DNA from: Fidelibacterota bacterium
GTDB taxonomy: Bacteria; Marinisomatota; Marinisomatia; Marinisomatales; S15-B10
NCBI GenBank assembly: GCA_002715465.1
Contig: PAYY01000001.1
Span: 135,900-199,899 of the forward strand
DNA: 64,000 bases
Direction of reading: 5' to 3'
The notes beneath the pieces were generated by a model. That model was not told where the DNA came from and did no database searches. It saw nothing but the letters and a program-made list of their open reading frames with translations. The number at the start of each line of letters is the position of its first letter. Positions within the stretch are counted from its first letter, which is position 1. The translations under genes and the position numbers were made by a program. Positions 53,008 to 62,423 of the stretch are shown in pieces.

Positions 53008-54375
53008 ATGAATAATAAGCTTATAAAAAGACGTAAATTTTTGAAGAAAAGTACTTTAACTAGTATGTCATTATTTATTTCACCCAGTTTCAATCTAATA
53101 AAAAATCCTAAATTAAATAAAATAAGAATAGGAGTTATTGGAGTCGGTCTTCGTGGGCAATGGCATATTGATTTGATTCTAAGAAGAAATGATGTGGAGA
53201 TTCCAGTTATATGTGATATTGATGAAACGATGATTGGTCTGGCGATAAAAAAATTCGATCAAGCCGGTAAAGCTCACCCTAAAATATACCAAAAGGGAGA
53301 ACATGATTATCTTAATATGTTAAAGAAAGAATCTTTAGATGGAGTAATAATTGCTACACCATGGAAATGGCATGCTTCAATGTCTGTTGCTGCAATGAAT
53401 TATGAAAAACATGTAGGAGTTGAAGTACCAGCCGCTTTAACAATTGATGAATGTAAGAATCTTGTAGAAACATCAAAAACATCCGGAAAATTTTGTATGA
53501 TTTTAGAGAATGTTTGTTATAGAAGGGATGTAATGGCTGTATTAAATATGGTCAGGAAAGGTTTATTTGGTAATCTCCTACATTGTCAAGGAGGATATCA
53601 ACATGACCTCCGTAATGTAAAATTTAATGATGGTAAAAATCCTTATGGAAATGGTTTTGAATTTGGAAAAAAAGCATTCAGCGAAGCAAGATGGAGAACT
53701 CAACATTCTGTTGAACGTAATGGAGATCTTTACCCTACACATGGAGTAGGACCTATTAGCTCTATGCTCAATATTAATCGTGGCAACAGATTTCTTCACC
53801 TTACGTCGACTTCTACACAATCACTAGGCTTAAATAAATATATTGTTGATAATATGGGTATTAATCATCCTAATGCATCAGTCAAATTTGCATTAGGTGA
53901 TATTGTAACAACTGTAATTAAATGTTCAAACGGCCAAACAGTTATGCTGAGTCATGACACGAATTCACCAAGACCATATTCCCTTAATTTTCGTGTGCAA
54001 GGGACCCAAGGAATTTGGATGAAAGATAATAATTCTATCTATATTGAGGGACTTAGTCCAAGTAAACACAAATGGGAGTCTGATAAATATTATCTTCAGA
54101 AATATGATCATCCAATATGGAAAAGATATGAATCTGAAGCTACAGGAGCTGGTCATGGAGGTATGGATTATTTTATTATAAGGGCATTCATTGAATCAAT
54201 CAAAAGAGAAACCTCTCCTCCTCTTGATGTATATGATGCTGTTTCTATGAGTGTCATTAGCCCTTTATCAGAAGAGTCTATTGCTAAGGGAAGTTCTCCT
54301 ATCAAATTTCCAGATTTCACAAGAGGAACATGGAAGACAAACGAACCTATTTTTGGTCTCAATGATGATTATTAA
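53008..54375 (+). CDS. Gfo/Idh/MocA family oxidoreductase, GH109-like
   Basis: The 455-residue protein has a Tat-like export signal (KRRKFLKKST at residues 6-15) and a Rossmann motif GVIGVGLRGQWH near residue 42. The C-terminal features GGYQHDLR, GHGGMDYFIIRAFIES, LDVYDAVSMSVISPLS and PDFTRGTWK match family GH109, NAD-dependent alpha-N-acetylgalactosaminidases. Activity on GalNAc is therefore plausible but not proven. It starts the cluster and is 27 bases before the symporter. Confidence 0.87.
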   Translation: MNNKLIKRRKFLKKSTLTSMSLFISPSFNLIKNPKLNKIRIGVIGVGLRGQWHIDLILRRNDVEIPVICDIDETMIGLAIKKFDQAGKAHPKIYQKGEHDYLNMLKKESLDGVIIATPWKWHASMSVAAMNYEKHVGVEVPAALTIDECKNLVETSKTSGKFCMILENVCYRRDVMAVLNMVRKGLFGNLLHCQGGYQHDLRNVKFNDGKNPYGNGFEFGKKAFSEARWRTQHSVERNGDLYPTHGVGPISSMLNINRGNRFLHLTSTSTQSLGLNKYIVDNMGINHPNASVKFALGDIVTTVIKCSNGQTVMLSHDTNSPRPYSLNFRVQGTQGIWMKDNNSIYIEGLSPSKHKWESDKYYLQKYDHPIWKRYESEATGAGHGGMDYFIIRAFIESIKRETSPPLDVYDAVSMSVISPLSEESIAKGSSPIKFPDFTRGTWKTNEPIFGLNDDY

Positions 54376-54402
54376 AGTTCTTTTCAAGAATGTTTTCTAA
54401 CT

Positions 54403-56154
54403 ATGTTTCTATCATTTTTAGATTGGTCTTTAATCTTTTTCTATTTTGCTATTACCGTTGCTATTGGAATTGGTGTAGCTAAAAAGGCAGGTGCAAACTC
54501 CACAGAATTTTTTGCTGCTGGAAAGCAAATGCCTTGGTGGTTACTTGGAATTTCAATGGTTGCTACTACATTCTCTACGGATACTCCAAACCTTGTAACT
54601 GATATTGTTCGTCGAGATGGTGTAGCCGGGAATTGGGTTTGGTGGGCATTTTTGCTTACTGGTATGTTAACTGTTTTTATATATGCTCAATTATGGAAAA
54701 GATCAGAAGTATTAACAGACATTGAATTTTATGAATTGAGATATAGTGGAAAAACGGCTGCCTTTCTCAGGGGTTTTCGTGCTATATATCTAGGTTTCTT
54801 TTTTAATGTAGTAATTATGGCGTCTGTTTCTCTTGCAGCAATAAAAATAGGTGGTGTCCTTTTAGGGCTTACTCCCATTCAGGTTATTTTAATTTCTGGA
54901 ACTATAACAGTTATTTACAGTTCTCTGGGTGGCCTTCGCGGTGTGTTGATTACAGATTTAATCCAATTTTTTATGGCTATGGTTGGTGGAATCAGTGCTG
55001 CAGTGGTTTCTTTGCGCCTACCTCAGGTTGGAGGGTTAAAAGGTCTTCTTTCCAATGAAAATGTAGTAGGTAAATTAGATATTCTTCCTGATTTTTCCGA
55101 TCCAACAAATACTATAGTTATATTTATTATACCTTTAGCTGTACAGTGGTGGAGTGTATGGTATCCTGGAGCTGAGCCTGGTGGAGGTGGATATATTGCA
55201 CAGCGCTTACTTGCTGCAAAAAATGAAAATAACGCAATTGGAGCGGTCTTTTTATTTAATTTAGCTCATTATGCACTCAGACCGTGGCCTTGGATTATAG
55301 TTGCACTTTGTTCACTCATTATTTTTCCTGAATTAGATGATCTTAGAAATACTTTTCCAGAATCTGCTGAAATTATTAATCATGACCTAGCCTATCCTGC
55401 AATGCTAACTTTTTTACCAGCTGGATTAATGGGACTTGTAGTTGCTTCTTTAATTGCTGCTTACATGTCTACTATTTCTACTCATTTGAATTGGGGAGCA
55501 TCGTATTTAGTTAATGACGTTTTTAAGCGTTTTGTAAAACCTAATGCTCATGAATCACAACTTGTTCTTATTGGTCGAATAATTACAGTTTTTCTGATGA
55601 TATGTGCTGGGATTCTAGCTCTATTCCTTAAATCTGCTTTAGACAGTTTTTGGATTTTGCTCCAAATAGGAGCTGGAACGGGCCTTATATTTATTCTTAG
55701 ATGGTTTTGGTGGAGAATTAATGCAATTAGTGAAATAATTGCTATGACAACATCTTTTTTTATTGCTATTTATTTTCAATTTTTCCATGAAGTCTTAGGG
55801 CTATCTCCATTATTAGGATGGCAGAAATTAATTGCTGGAGTACTAATTACTTCAATCTTATGGATAATTTCTATTTATATAACAAAACCTACTGATAAAA
55901 CAGTATTAATTAATTTTGTAGAAAAAATTAATCCAGGAGGACCTGGTTGGAAACCCTTTTATTCTGTAGGTAAGGTTAGGAAAGATTGGAATGTTCCAAA
56001 AGGGATTTTAATGATGTTTCTTGGATCCCTTTCTATATATTCATTTCTTTTTGGAATTGGTTATTTAATCTATGGAAGTATTAGTTTTTCCCTAATTATA
56101 TTGACTATTGGTTTGCTTACCTTATTTGGACTCTATAAAACATGGATTAATTAA
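54403..56154 (+). CDS. Sodium:solute symporter (SSS family)
   Basis: The 583-residue protein has about 13-14 membrane helices with SSS-family features: STEFFAAGKQMPWWLLGISMV near residue 33, VIYSSLGGLRGVLITDLIQF near residue 170, and FLPAGLMGLVVASLIAAYMS near residue 340. It probably imports a sugar or sugar derivative with sodium. It is encoded between the GH109-like enzyme and the GHMP kinase, consistent with uptake of a released monosaccharide. Confidence 0.92.
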   Translation: MFLSFLDWSLIFFYFAITVAIGIGVAKKAGANSTEFFAAGKQMPWWLLGISMVATTFSTDTPNLVTDIVRRDGVAGNWVWWAFLLTGMLTVFIYAQLWKRSEVLTDIEFYELRYSGKTAAFLRGFRAIYLGFFFNVVIMASVSLAAIKIGGVLLGLTPIQVILISGTITVIYSSLGGLRGVLITDLIQFFMAMVGGISAAVVSLRLPQVGGLKGLLSNENVVGKLDILPDFSDPTNTIVIFIIPLAVQWWSVWYPGAEPGGGGYIAQRLLAAKNENNAIGAVFLFNLAHYALRPWPWIIVALCSLIIFPELDDLRNTFPESAEIINHDLAYPAMLTFLPAGLMGLVVASLIAAYMSTISTHLNWGASYLVNDVFKRFVKPNAHESQLVLIGRIITVFLMICAGILALFLKSALDSFWILLQIGAGTGLIFILRWFWWRINAISEIIAMTTSFFIAIYFQFFHEVLGLSPLLGWQKLIAGVLITSILWIISIYITKPTDKTVLINFVEKINPGGPGWKPFYSVGKVRKDWNVPKGILMMFLGSLSIYSFLFGIGYLIYGSISFSLIILTIGLLTLFGLYKTWIN

Positions 56155-56198
56155 TCATAGAAAGTTAATGAAATGCATATAAATTACAGTTTTATCTT

Positions 56199-57260
56199 AT
56201 GATTATTTCATCACCAGGTAGAATTTGTCTTTTTGGAGAGCATCAGGATTATTTAGGACTTCCTGTAATCGCAACAGCCATTTCTCTTCGGTTAACTATG
56301 CAAGCTAATAAACGTGACGATCAAAAAATTCATATAAAACTTCCTGACATAGGTAGCCAAGAATCTTTTTCTATTGAAGGTGATTTAATCTATAGTAAAC
56401 CAGCGGATTATTTTAAAAGTGGAATCAATACACTAAGGAAGGATGGTTTTAATTTTTCAAAGGGCTTAGATGTTACTGTTCGAGGAAGAATTCCTGTCCA
56501 AGCTGGAACCTCTAGTTCATCAGCTTTGGTTGTGTCTTGGATAAATTTGTTATCTAGGATGAGTGATCAAGCAACTGAATTGGATCCAGAGCAATTAGCA
56601 GATCTCGCATATCGTGCTGAAGTTACTGAATTTGATGAATCAGGTGGATTAATGGATCAGTATACCAGTGCTTTGGGAGGAGTAGTTTATATAGAATCTG
56701 AGCCAAAAGTTTCAGTAAAAAAAATATCCTGTAATTTTGGAACTTTTGTTCTTGGTGACTCACTTGAAAAAAAAGATACTCAAAATATTCTTGCTAAATC
56801 AAAAGAAAAAGTAATTGATATTGTTAATCGCATCAAAATTGAAAGGGCAGATTTTTCATTGAAGAATATTATTTGTTCAGAAATTTCAGAGATGAAATTT
56901 CTTAGTAGTTATGATAGAAGTTTGCTAACAAAAACCATTGCTAATAGAGATATAACACTTCAGGGATTAAGTATTCTTAATGAGGAAACCATCGATAGTA
57001 AAAAATTTGGATCTCTTCTTAATCAACAACAAGCGATATTGAGGGATACTCTTGAAGTGTCTACATCTAAAATTGATAGTATGCTTGAAGCAGCACTGAA
57101 CGCGGGAGCTTTAGGAGGTAAAATTAATGGTTCAGGCGGTGGAGGTTGCATGTTTGTTTATGCTCCTAATGATCCTGAAGAAATAGTAATTGCTATTGAA
57201 AAGGCTGGAGGAAAAGGTTATGTTGTTCATTCAGATATAGGATCATCTATTGATGACTAA
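56199..57260 (+). CDS. GHMP family sugar kinase (galactokinase-like)
   Basis: The 353-residue enzyme has the N-terminal SPGRICLFGEHQDYLGLPV, the ATP loop VQAGTSSSSALVVSWIN near residue 106 and GGKINGSGGGGCMFVY near residue 306, and the catalytic-base region ESGGLMDQYTSALGG. This resembles galactokinase/GalNAc kinase but the galactokinase signature is altered (EHQDYLG instead of EHTDYNG), so the sugar is not certain. The next gene, a nucleotidyltransferase, starts 8 bases before its end. Confidence 0.9.
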   Translation: MIISSPGRICLFGEHQDYLGLPVIATAISLRLTMQANKRDDQKIHIKLPDIGSQESFSIEGDLIYSKPADYFKSGINTLRKDGFNFSKGLDVTVRGRIPVQAGTSSSSALVVSWINLLSRMSDQATELDPEQLADLAYRAEVTEFDESGGLMDQYTSALGGVVYIESEPKVSVKKISCNFGTFVLGDSLEKKDTQNILAKSKEKVIDIVNRIKIERADFSLKNIICSEISEMKFLSSYDRSLLTKTIANRDITLQGLSILNEETIDSKKFGSLLNQQQAILRDTLEVSTSKIDSMLEAALNAGALGGKINGSGGGGCMFVYAPNDPEEIVIAIEKAGGKGYVVHSDIGSSIDD

Positions 57261-58104
57261 TAATTTAATGATTTTGGCTGCGGGTATATCTTCGCGAATG
57301 AAACGTTCGGCTGAATTTGATTCAGTATCTAGTGTATCAAAAGAGGCTCTTAATAAACCAAAAATGATGCTTAATATGGGAAGCAGTAAGCGTCCTTTTT
57401 TAGATTATCTTTTAGATAATGCAAAAAATGCTGGCTATAAAGATATATTGTTTATAATAAATGATAGAGATAATACTGTTTTTGATTACTATACAAATAA
57501 TAAAGGAGATAATTTTTTCCATGGATTAAATTTTTCGTTTGCTAAGCAAGTAATTCCTAATGGTCGATCAAAACCATTAGGAACAGCTGATGCTGTAATA
57601 ACAGGTTTAAAATCTAAACCTGAATGGTCGGGTCAAAAGTTTACAGTTTGTAATAGTGATAATCTCTATTCTGTTAATGTTCTAAAGTCGCTTAGGAAAG
57701 ATAAGAATCTTTCTTCACTTATTGATTATGATCGTGATAGTTTAGGAGTAGAGCCAAAACGAGTACATGCCTTTGCAGTTATTTGGAAGGACAATGATGG
57801 ATTCTTAACCGATATAGTTGAAAAACCTGATGAAAGACAAATAAAAGAAGCAACTGACAAAAATGGAAGAATAGGGGTTAGCATGAATATTTTCAAACTT
57901 GATTATGATATAATTTTTCCTTTATTAATTGAGACACCTATTAACCCTAAACGTGACGAAAAAGAATTAACTAAAACTGTTAGGATGCTTGTAGATAAAT
58001 ATGAGAAAAGTGTTTATACAATACCTATATCAGAACGAGTTCCTGATTTAACAACAATTAAAGATGTAGAAGATGTAGAAACTTTTATAGCATCAAAAGT
58101 TTGA
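57253..58104 (+). CDS. Sugar-phosphate nucleotidyltransferase-like protein
   Basis: The 283-residue product (ATG 57253; a TTG lies just before) has the nucleotidyltransferase start MILAAGISSRM, a GTADAVITGL motif near residue 114, FTVCNSDNLYS (metal-binding Asp) and VEKPDERQ. The N-terminal loop is divergent from the usual GGxGTRL. Following a GHMP kinase it would convert a sugar 1-phosphate into an NDP-sugar. It is translationally coupled to the kinase. Confidence 0.85.
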   Translation: MTNNLMILAAGISSRMKRSAEFDSVSSVSKEALNKPKMMLNMGSSKRPFLDYLLDNAKNAGYKDILFIINDRDNTVFDYYTNNKGDNFFHGLNFSFAKQVIPNGRSKPLGTADAVITGLKSKPEWSGQKFTVCNSDNLYSVNVLKSLRKDKNLSSLIDYDRDSLGVEPKRVHAFAVIWKDNDGFLTDIVEKPDERQIKEATDKNGRIGVSMNIFKLDYDIIFPLLIETPINPKRDEKELTKTVRMLVDKYEKSVYTIPISERVPDLTTIKDVEDVETFIASKV

Positions 58105-58184
58105 ATTTTATAATACTCTTTAAATAATTTTAACAGGAAAGTTCAGATCCTCAAAGTGTATATCTCTAGATTAGGAAAAATTAA

Positions 58185-59261
58185 ATGTATAGAAATTTAA
58201 TATTATTTTTTTCGTTAATTATTTCAATTAATTCAGCTCAGACTAAAGGAAAAAATCTTATACTTATTACTATGGATGGACTGCGTTGGCAGGAAATATT
58301 CTATGGTGCTGATTCTGTTCTTATTCAGGACTCAAAATTTGTTGAAGATTTAAATATTTTACAAAACCGTTTCTGGGCTAATTCTGTGGCTGAGCGTAGA
58401 GAAAAACTAATGCCATTCTTTTGGAAAACTATATCTAAAAATGGGCAACTTTATGGTAATCATGATAAAGGAAGTAGGGTTCTTCTAGTGAATAAAGAAT
58501 GGTTCTCATATCCTGGTTATAATGAAATATTAACTGGATTTGCTGATCCTGAGATCATCAGTAATGATAAAATATGGAATAAAAATATTACATTTCTTGA
58601 GTTTTTAAATGGTCAAAGGCATTATTCTGGAAAGGTAGCGGCATTTTGTTCATGGGAGGTTTTCCCATATATAGTTAATACCCAAAGGAGTAATATTCCA
58701 ATAAGTGCTGGAAGGGGTGGAGCAATGGGCTCAAGGCTAACTGATAGAGAAAAGTTGCTTAATAAGTTAATCCAAGATATGCCTACTCCATTTAAAAAAG
58801 TTCGTTGGGATTCTTTTACTTTTCAACTTTCCATGGAATATCTTGAAAAGAAAAGACCAAAGGTTCTTTATATTGCTTTCGACGCTACGGATGATTACGC
58901 TCATGAAGGGAAATACGATCGTTATTTAATGGCAGCTTATCGGCAAGATCAATTTCTTAATGAACTTTGGCAATGGCTTCAATCTCATCCATTTTATAGG
59001 AAAAAAACTTCCATAATTATTACTACAGATCATGGCCGAGGCGAGCTTGATAAATGGACAAACCATGGTCGGAATGTGAGCGGTGGAGATAAAGTTTGGT
59101 TAGCGGTCATGGGTCCAGATACTCCGGCCTCTGGTGAAATGGATGATCATTCTCCTATTTTCAGCAACCAGATTGCTGCGACTGCAAGTGCTCTTTTAAA
59201 TGTACGCTATGTGAGCAGAAAACCTATAGGAGGTATAATAGAAACGATGATAAAAAAATGA
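58185..59261 (+). CDS. Exported alkaline-phosphatase-superfamily hydrolase
   Basis: The 358-residue protein has a signal peptide (residues 1-18), the metal Asp31 in ITMDGLRWQEIF, a likely nucleophile Ser108 in FSYPGYNEILTG (compare TFPNHY in phosphodiesterases), and metal ligands in FDATDDYAHEG, TTDHGRGE and WTNHGRNV. It probably cleaves a phosphate or sulfate ester in the periplasm. It is 80 bases after the nucleotidyltransferase gene and may belong to the same cluster. Confidence 0.85.
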   Translation: MYRNLILFFSLIISINSAQTKGKNLILITMDGLRWQEIFYGADSVLIQDSKFVEDLNILQNRFWANSVAERREKLMPFFWKTISKNGQLYGNHDKGSRVLLVNKEWFSYPGYNEILTGFADPEIISNDKIWNKNITFLEFLNGQRHYSGKVAAFCSWEVFPYIVNTQRSNIPISAGRGGAMGSRLTDREKLLNKLIQDMPTPFKKVRWDSFTFQLSMEYLEKKRPKVLYIAFDATDDYAHEGKYDRYLMAAYRQDQFLNELWQWLQSHPFYRKKTSIIITTDHGRGELDKWTNHGRNVSGGDKVWLAVMGPDTPASGEMDDHSPIFSNQIAATASALLNVRYVSRKPIGGIIETMIKK

Positions 59262-59378
59262 AGGTTATAACTTCAACTAATTATTTCAATAATAACGAGT
59301 TATTATTTTCTTTTTTTATTATTTCTTTTGGAGTTGTCCTCCCAATGGCAATGTGAAAATTCAAAATCATTCAAACTA

Positions 59379-61061
59379 ATGATCATAAGAACCTTCATAT
59401 TTCTAATACTGTTACCTGTTCTTATATGGTGTTATTCTGCCGCAGATTCGGTTATTAGCATAAGTCCGTCCTATGATGTTATTATTCGAAATGGCACTGT
59501 CTATGATGGTACGGGCTCTCATGGTAAAGTTTCTGACCTTGCTATTTCTGCTGATCGGATTGCAAAGATTTCACCCAATCTTTTTGGAAAGGGAAAAATG
59601 GAGATTGATGCTACAGGCATGGCTGTCACTCCTGGTTTTATCAACATGTTGAGCTGGGCTACTGAATCACTCATCATCGATGGACATTCACAGAGCGATA
59701 TTCGACAAGGTGTAACTCTGGAAATTTTTGGAGAAGGAATTTCTATGGGCCCGCTTAATAATGAAATGAAATCGAGATTTGATAACCAGTTAGAGTGGAC
59801 AACTCTTAGTGAATATCTTGAATCTCTAGTAAAAAAAGGTGTTTCACCAAACGTAGCTTCTTTTGTTGGAGCGACAACATTGAGAATACATCAGGTGGGA
59901 TATACTAACCGTCCACCTACAAATGATGAGATGGAAACTATGAAAGCTCTTGTCAGACAAGAAATGCAAGGAGGTGCTATGGGAATAGGTTCTTCGCTCA
60001 TCTATGCTCCAGCATTTTATTCCTCTACTGAAGAACTAATTGAACTGTGTAAAGTTGCATCCAAGTATGGTGGAATGTATATCTCTCACTTACGTAGTGA
60101 GAGCAATAATTTAATTCAGGCACTTGATGAACTTATCAGGATTGCTAAAGAAGCAAATATTCCTGCTGAAATATATCACCTTAAAGCGGCTGGTAAAAAA
60201 AATCATTATAAGATGGATTTTGCCATTGCTAAAATAGATTCTGCTCGATCAGCTGGGCTTCAGATTACAGCTAACATTTATACTTATACTGCTGGTGCTA
60301 CCGGGCTTAATGCTTCTATGCCACCATGGGTTCAAGAGGGTGGTTATGAAAAATGGTCATTAAGACTTAAAGATCCTGAGATCCGTGCTAGAGTGATCAT
60401 TGATATGAAAAATGAGAATGGTGATTGGGAAAATCTTGGTTTATTGGCTGGTTATAACAATGTTTTGTTGAACGGTTTTAAGAATATCAAATTGCGTAGT
60501 TATATTGGAAAAACATTAGAAGAGGTTGCTGAAATGCGAGGTTCTTCACCAGAAGAAACGGCTATGGATTTAGTAGTAGAAGATGGAAGCAGGGTAGAGG
60601 CTGTTTATTTTCTTATGTCAGAAGAAAATGTGAAAAAAAAATTAAGAGTACCATATGTTAGTTTTGATTCTGATGCGGGGTCCTTTGCAACTGAGGGTGA
60701 TTTCCTGAATTCTAATCCTCATCCTCGAGCTTATGGGAATTTTGCTAGGTTACTTGGTAAATACGTTAGAGATGAAAAAGTAATACCTTTACATGAAGCA
60801 GTTTTTCGTCTTTCTGGATTACCAGCTATGAATTTAAAACTTAAAGATAGGGGTTTTCTCAAAGAGAATTATTTTGCCGATATAGTAATTTTTGATCCTT
60901 TAATAATTCAGGATCATGCGACTTATGAAAAACCCCATCAATATTCTACAGGTGTTTACCATGTTTTTGTTAATGGTGAGCAAGTTTTAAAAGATGGAGA
61001 ACATACTGGTGCTATGCCAGGTAGAGTTGTTCGAGGTCCAGGTTGGAAGGGTGCGTATTAA
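59379..61061 (+). CDS. Amidohydrolase, N-acyl-D-amino-acid deacylase-like
   Basis: The product (560 residues from ATG 59379) has a signal peptide (FLILLPVLIWCYSAA) and an amidohydrolase fold: DVIIRNGTVYDGTGS, GVTLEIFGEG, YISHLRSESNN, YHLKAAGK and SFDSDAGSF. The first metal-ligand motif of the superfamily (HxH after TPGFI) is replaced by NMLSW, so the metal site is atypical. The D-aminoacylase family hydrolyses N-acyl-D-amino acids or related amides. It ends before a strong terminator. Confidence 0.85.
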   Translation: MIIRTFIFLILLPVLIWCYSAADSVISISPSYDVIIRNGTVYDGTGSHGKVSDLAISADRIAKISPNLFGKGKMEIDATGMAVTPGFINMLSWATESLIIDGHSQSDIRQGVTLEIFGEGISMGPLNNEMKSRFDNQLEWTTLSEYLESLVKKGVSPNVASFVGATTLRIHQVGYTNRPPTNDEMETMKALVRQEMQGGAMGIGSSLIYAPAFYSSTEELIELCKVASKYGGMYISHLRSESNNLIQALDELIRIAKEANIPAEIYHLKAAGKKNHYKMDFAIAKIDSARSAGLQITANIYTYTAGATGLNASMPPWVQEGGYEKWSLRLKDPEIRARVIIDMKNENGDWENLGLLAGYNNVLLNGFKNIKLRSYIGKTLEEVAEMRGSSPEETAMDLVVEDGSRVEAVYFLMSEENVKKKLRVPYVSFDSDAGSFATEGDFLNSNPHPRAYGNFARLLGKYVRDEKVIPLHEAVFRLSGLPAMNLKLKDRGFLKENYFADIVIFDPLIIQDHATYEKPHQYSTGVYHVFVNGEQVLKDGEHTGAMPGRVVRGPGWKGAY

Positions 61062-61115
61062 ATTCTTTTCAAATTTTTCAAAATCATCCAAGTTAATTAT
61101 GATTTATTCAAGATG

Positions 61116-61143
61116 AAAAAACCCCGCTTTAGCGGGGTTTTTT
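61116..61143. terminator. Bidirectional Rho-independent terminator
   Basis: A-run, CCCCGC, loop TTTA, GCGGGG, T-run: a textbook stem that reads as a terminator in both directions. It separates the plus-strand amidohydrolase from the minus-strand ftsZ and can end both transcripts. Confidence 0.95.
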
Positions 61144-61175
61144 GGGAAACTACTTTTATAAAGTAGCTATATATA

Positions 61176-62351
61176 CTACTGATTTCGTTGCCTTAGAATA
61201 GCTGGTATTTCAAGATCATCATCTTTAAAGATAATTGGTTCTGGATTCTCCTTTAGTTTTTCATCTAGATTCATTTCCTTTGATTGGTAGGCAGGAACAT
61301 TTGGAGTCTCATGGATTTTCTCAGCAACTTCTTTAAAAGTTGGAATTGGAGTTTTATCTCGATTGAAATCATTAATTTCAGTTGTCCTACCCTTTGCATT
61401 GAAGCCAGTGGCTATAACTGTAACATGAATTTCTTCTTGAAGTGAAGGATCTATAACTGCTCCAAATATTATATTTGCCTCCTCTCCAGCCTCATCAAAT
61501 ATAATTTGTGAAGCGTCATCAGCTTCCATTAGTGTTAAATCAGGACCTCCTGTAATATTAACCAAAACTCCTTGTGCACCTTGCATATTGACATCATCTA
61601 AAAGTGGAGATGAAATAGCTTGTTGTGCTGCAAGCACTGCTCTTTCTTCACCGATAGCGACTCCTGTTCCCATTATTGCATCACCCATGTCTCTCATTAT
61701 TGTGTCGACATCAGCAAAATCAAGATTGATTAAACCATGGACATTAATTAGGTCAGAAATTCCTCTTGTAGCTTGATGCAATATGGTATCTGCTAATTGA
61801 AATGCTTCAGTTAAGGTTGTTGATTTATCTGCAATTGAAAGTAGCTTTTGATTAGGAATAGAAATAAGTGTATCACAATTTCTTTGCATTTCTTCAATAC
61901 CAGAATTGGCACGGTTCATTCGTTTTGGGCCTTCAAAATTGAATGGACGAGTAGCTATACCAACTGTTAAAGCATTTAGTTCTCTTGCAATTTGTGCTAT
62001 AATGGGAGCAGCACCTGTCCCTGTACCTCCTCCCATACCAGCTGTTACAAATATCATATCAGCGCCATCAATTATTGTTGCAACAGCATCCTTTTCTGTT
62101 TCCATTGCTATTTTTCCAACGTCTGCTTTTGCACCAGCACCAAGTCCTTTCGTTAGATTTTTTCCTATTTGAATTTTTGTTTCTGCTCTATTATTATCTA
62201 GATCTTGTGCATCTGTATTGACAGCTATAAACTCCACACCGCTTAGGCCTAATGTAATCATTCTATTTATTGCGTTTCCGCCGGCTCCGCCAACACCAAT
62301 AACCTTTATCCGAGCTCTTTGATCAGCTAATGTTTCAAATTCAAAATGCAT
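61176..62351 (-). CDS. ftsZ: Cell division GTPase FtsZ
   Basis: The 391-residue protein has the tubulin-like core: IKVIGVGGAGGNAINRM, the GTP signature GGGTGTGAAP near residue 104, and NLDFADVDTIM. A variable linker leads to the C-terminal peptide DLEIPAILRQRNQ, which binds FtsA. It polymerises into the Z-ring at midcell. A clear AAGGAG lies before the ATG. It is downstream of ftsA on the same strand. Confidence 0.98.
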   Translation of the reverse strand: MHFEFETLADQRARIKVIGVGGAGGNAINRMITLGLSGVEFIAVNTDAQDLDNNRAETKIQIGKNLTKGLGAGAKADVGKIAMETEKDAVATIIDGADMIFVTAGMGGGTGTGAAPIIAQIARELNALTVGIATRPFNFEGPKRMNRANSGIEEMQRNCDTLISIPNQKLLSIADKSTTLTEAFQLADTILHQATRGISDLINVHGLINLDFADVDTIMRDMGDAIMGTGVAIGEERAVLAAQQAISSPLLDDVNMQGAQGVLVNITGGPDLTLMEADDASQIIFDEAGEEANIIFGAVIDPSLQEEIHVTVIATGFNAKGRTTEINDFNRDKTPIPTFKEVAEKIHETPNVPAYQSKEMNLDEKLKENPEPIIFKDDDLEIPAILRQRNQ

Positions 62352-62423
62352 GTTTAACTCCTTTTTTTCCCCGCGAGTCAGAGCGTTTTATTTCTAAGTT
62401 ATTTTACCCTAATCGCATATTAA

